From: Chryseobacterium takakiae
GTDB lineage: Bacteria > Bacteroidota > Bacteroidia > Flavobacteriales > Weeksellaceae
Assembly: GCF_900129385.1 (NCBI RefSeq)
Contig: NZ_FQVO01000022.1
Location: 1 to 35,229, forward strand
Direction of reading: 5' to 3'
DNA: 35,229 nt
The notes under the pieces were generated by a model. It saw nothing but the letters and a program-made list of their open reading frames with translations. It was not told the DNA's origin and ran no database searches. Positions 34,501 to 35,229 of the stretch are shown here, piece by piece. The position numbers and the translations under genes are program-made. How positions within the stretch are numbered: the stretch's first letter is position 1; the number at the start of each line of letters is the position of its first letter.

Positions 34501-35112
34501 GTGAATAGAGCAGGGTGGTTAAAAATGGCTCCTTTAAATTTATCAGCGGGAGTATACAGAGTGAAATTTGATTATGCTGTAACAACATATTCAGGTACTG
34601 CGGCTTCTGCAATGGGTTCTGATGATGTCGTTCAGTTTGTGGTATCGCAGGATGGTGGAAATACCTGGACGGTTCTTCAAACCTGGAATGCAGCTAATGC
34701 TCCTTCTAATACATCGAACACATTTTCCTTGGATTTAACGGGTTATACAGGTGCTAATACAATATTCGCATTCTATGGAAATGATGGAACAGTAGATGAT
34801 ACCGAAGATTATAATTTCTATATTGATAATTTTGTAGTAGAAGTAAATAATGTACTTGCTGCAAACGAAGTTAAGGCTAATGCTAATACGGGTATTAAAT
34901 TATATCCAAATCCTTTCACCGAAGTGTTAAATATCTCTGATGCTTCAAATGTGAAAAATGTTTTGGTAACGGATATTGCCGGAAGGTTAATAAAAACAAT
35001 TGCAAATCCTGGTAAAGAACTTCATTTGGGAGAACTAAAACAAGGGATGTATTTAGTGACTCTGGAAATGAAAGATGGTTCCAGACAAACAATTAAGGCG
35101 ATTAAAAAATAG
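31594..35112 (+). CDS. large T9SS type A sorting domain protein with tandem fibronectin III repeats
   Basis: A 1172-residue exported protein. Signal peptide 1 to about 19 (LLTYLLFLGTLMSAQ). After a beta-rich N-terminal domain come two near-identical Fn3-like repeats (about 208-300 and 303-393, sharing GTDVxNNVDLGNVT), a choice-of-anchor J/MAM-like domain (from about 394, FSENFDTVTAGSWPNCW), Fn3 (about 552-645), a second J-like domain (from about 646, LNFDSVTTPALPVC), Fn3 (about 810-904), a third J-like domain (from about 905) and the T9SS sorting domain (about 1095-1172, ending AIKK). Most modules open with a Cys. No catalytic motif; adhesion or glycan binding is inferred. The gene ends 20 bases before the 97-bp repeat, whose hairpin is its terminator. 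Confidence 0.88.
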   Translation: MKKHLLTYLLFLGTLMSAQITLGSGTTSGGASTSVATVPWSTYYGYSYAQQILLKSDINAAGAGNITGLRFYLGASASLTNSNDVVVYLGQTSKTSFSSTTDWIPTSAMTQVYSGTVTNNAGIVEITLSSPFAYDNVNNLVIAVDENKSGDNGGELFYTYTSGTNKTLYYRSDSTNPNPASITQTGTRSATQSVVTLLGLAPNPVPACPSVTAPTAAATGVSVLPTITWNAVSGATGYRLSVGTTSGGTDVINNVDLGNVTTYTLASSLQFNTQYYYTVSSYNGAIPSAACSERTFTTGNISCPAVTAPAAAAVGLPVTPTITWTASAGATGYKISVGTTAGGTDVLNNVDLGNVTSYTFASALMNGTKYYYIVNAYSPLATSSGCTERNFTTVCTPVTAFSENFDTVTAGSWPNCWAKVGANGSAYTQASTAISAPNNMYIYTTVVSSPAVVSMPPVSTLQLGTYRLKFKMRGNFTAGDKIDVGYLTNPSDASTFVSFGTTYTANSITVVDNYTINNVTAPAGVTTMAFKHIGPSGYSILIDDVVYELMPSCVEPSAVTVSAIGANNATVAWTAPLSAPGNGYEFYYSTTNTAPTASTTASGTSSTTSAPLSGLTSSTTYYVWVRSVCSTADKSVWTTAAMFTTACTAVGVPYTLNFDSVTTPALPVCTSAVNSGSGNVWNTSTATGFTGNVLNYTYNSSNAANTWFFTQGINLTAGVSYRIKYKYSNATGTTQYPEKMKVSYGTSATVAGMTNLLKDYPVITGGVITSDFVDFTPASTGTYYFGFNAYSAANMNRIYVDDINIDVTPTCFEPTALVSSNITATSADIAWTAPATAPANGYEIYYSTTNTAPVSATVPTVTGITGTSQALNTLSSATTYYVWVRSKCSSADMSSWSNVLTFSTPCASVVPTYTNDFATTAGACTSNVSGGSPTGAAPTGTTAYWVQNNWLNAPVTNSGTGSMRMNLYSVNRAGWLKMAPLNLSAGVYRVKFDYAVTTYSGTAASAMGSDDVVQFVVSQDGGNTWTVLQTWNAANAPSNTSNTFSLDLTGYTGANTIFAFYGNDGTVDDTEDYNFYIDNFVVEVNNVLAANEVKANANTGIKLYPNPFTEVLNISDASNVKNVLVTDIAGRLIKTIANPGKELHLGELKQGMYLVTLEMKDGSRQTIKAIKK

Positions 35113-35132
35113 TATTTTTAATTACTTATATT

Positions 35133-35229
35133 ATGAAGCCGTCTCACAACTGAGGCGGTTTTTTTTATTAAAAAAAGTTGTAATATTAGCGAGTATTTTG
35201 TATATTTATCTGGTAATCAGTCATATATA
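35133..35229. repeat. 97-bp terminal inverted repeat, right copy
   Basis: Exact reverse complement of bases 1-97. It begins 20 bases after the stop codon of the large T9SS gene and runs to the window edge, so the true repeat may be longer. Confidence 0.95.
35139..35166 (+). terminator. intrinsic terminator inside right repeat copy
   Basis: 8-position stem (35139-35146 with 35151-35158, one mismatch as RNA G-U or A-C) with a 4-base loop and eight T. It ends transcription of the T9SS gene at 31594-35112. Confidence 0.8.

Noticed and set aside
31594..34900. CRISPR-like or DNA-level tandem repeats in the large T9SS gene
   Set aside because: The repetition is at protein-domain level (Fn3 modules of about 95 residues); there are no short identical repeats with unique spacers.
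1..35229. Linear plasmid or phage with terminal inverted repeats
   Set aside because: The content is chromosomal housekeeping (rpsO, pnp, dnaE, tRNA-Leu), with no replication, capsid or telomere genes.

Overview
The window reads as chromosomal DNA of a Bacteroidetes bacterium of the Flavobacteriia, most likely Chryseobacterium or a close relative (Weeksellaceae). The grounds are low GC content, three proteins with type IX secretion (T9SS) C-terminal sorting domains, many promoters with the Bacteroidetes -7 box TAnnTTTG, little use of Shine-Dalgarno sites, an E1 alpha/beta fusion dehydrogenase, and a DnaE with an exonuclease domain fused at its N-terminus. The genus is recalled from sequence style, not searched.

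Layout. 1-2.5 kb: one copy of a 97-bp terminal inverted repeat, a CDF cation transporter (-), a CREST-type membrane hydrolase (+) and tRNA-Leu(CAA) (-). 2.5-5.3 kb: a PhnP-like metallo-hydrolase (-), divergent from a two-gene unit of a conserved cytoplasmic protein and a GAF-type free methionine sulfoxide reductase. 5.6-8.6 kb: a BtuF-like binding protein without signal peptide behind mgtE (-), and a small secreted protein (-). 8.6-11.5 kb: rpsO and pnp (+). 11.9-13.0 kb: an AT-rich decayed gene whose two ends resemble a defence-type (DRT3a-like) reverse transcriptase without its catalytic core. 13.2-16.3 kb: a cold-shock-domain protein with a long leader, two abutting convergent membrane proteins and a family 2 glycosyltransferase. 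16.4-18.3 kb: a Cys/Met-metabolism PLP enzyme divergent from an Lrp/AsnC regulator. 18.3-18.5 kb: an intergenic element with a perfect 25-bp GC-rich palindrome. 18.5-23.9 kb: a bestrophin-like channel, a 2-oxoacid dehydrogenase E1 fusion and a T9SS-exported subtilisin-like protease, all on the minus strand. 24.1-28.8 kb: dnaE. 29.0-35.1 kb: two large T9SS-exported fibronectin-type proteins, the second ending at the other copy of the 97-bp repeat.

Most genes are housekeeping or ordinary accessory genes in short transcription units closed by clear intrinsic terminators. No complete phage, CRISPR array or intact defence operon is visible. The parts most worth a second look are the reverse-transcriptase remnant at 11937-12970, the structured palindromic element at about 18359-18475, and the perfect inverted repeat at the two window ends.
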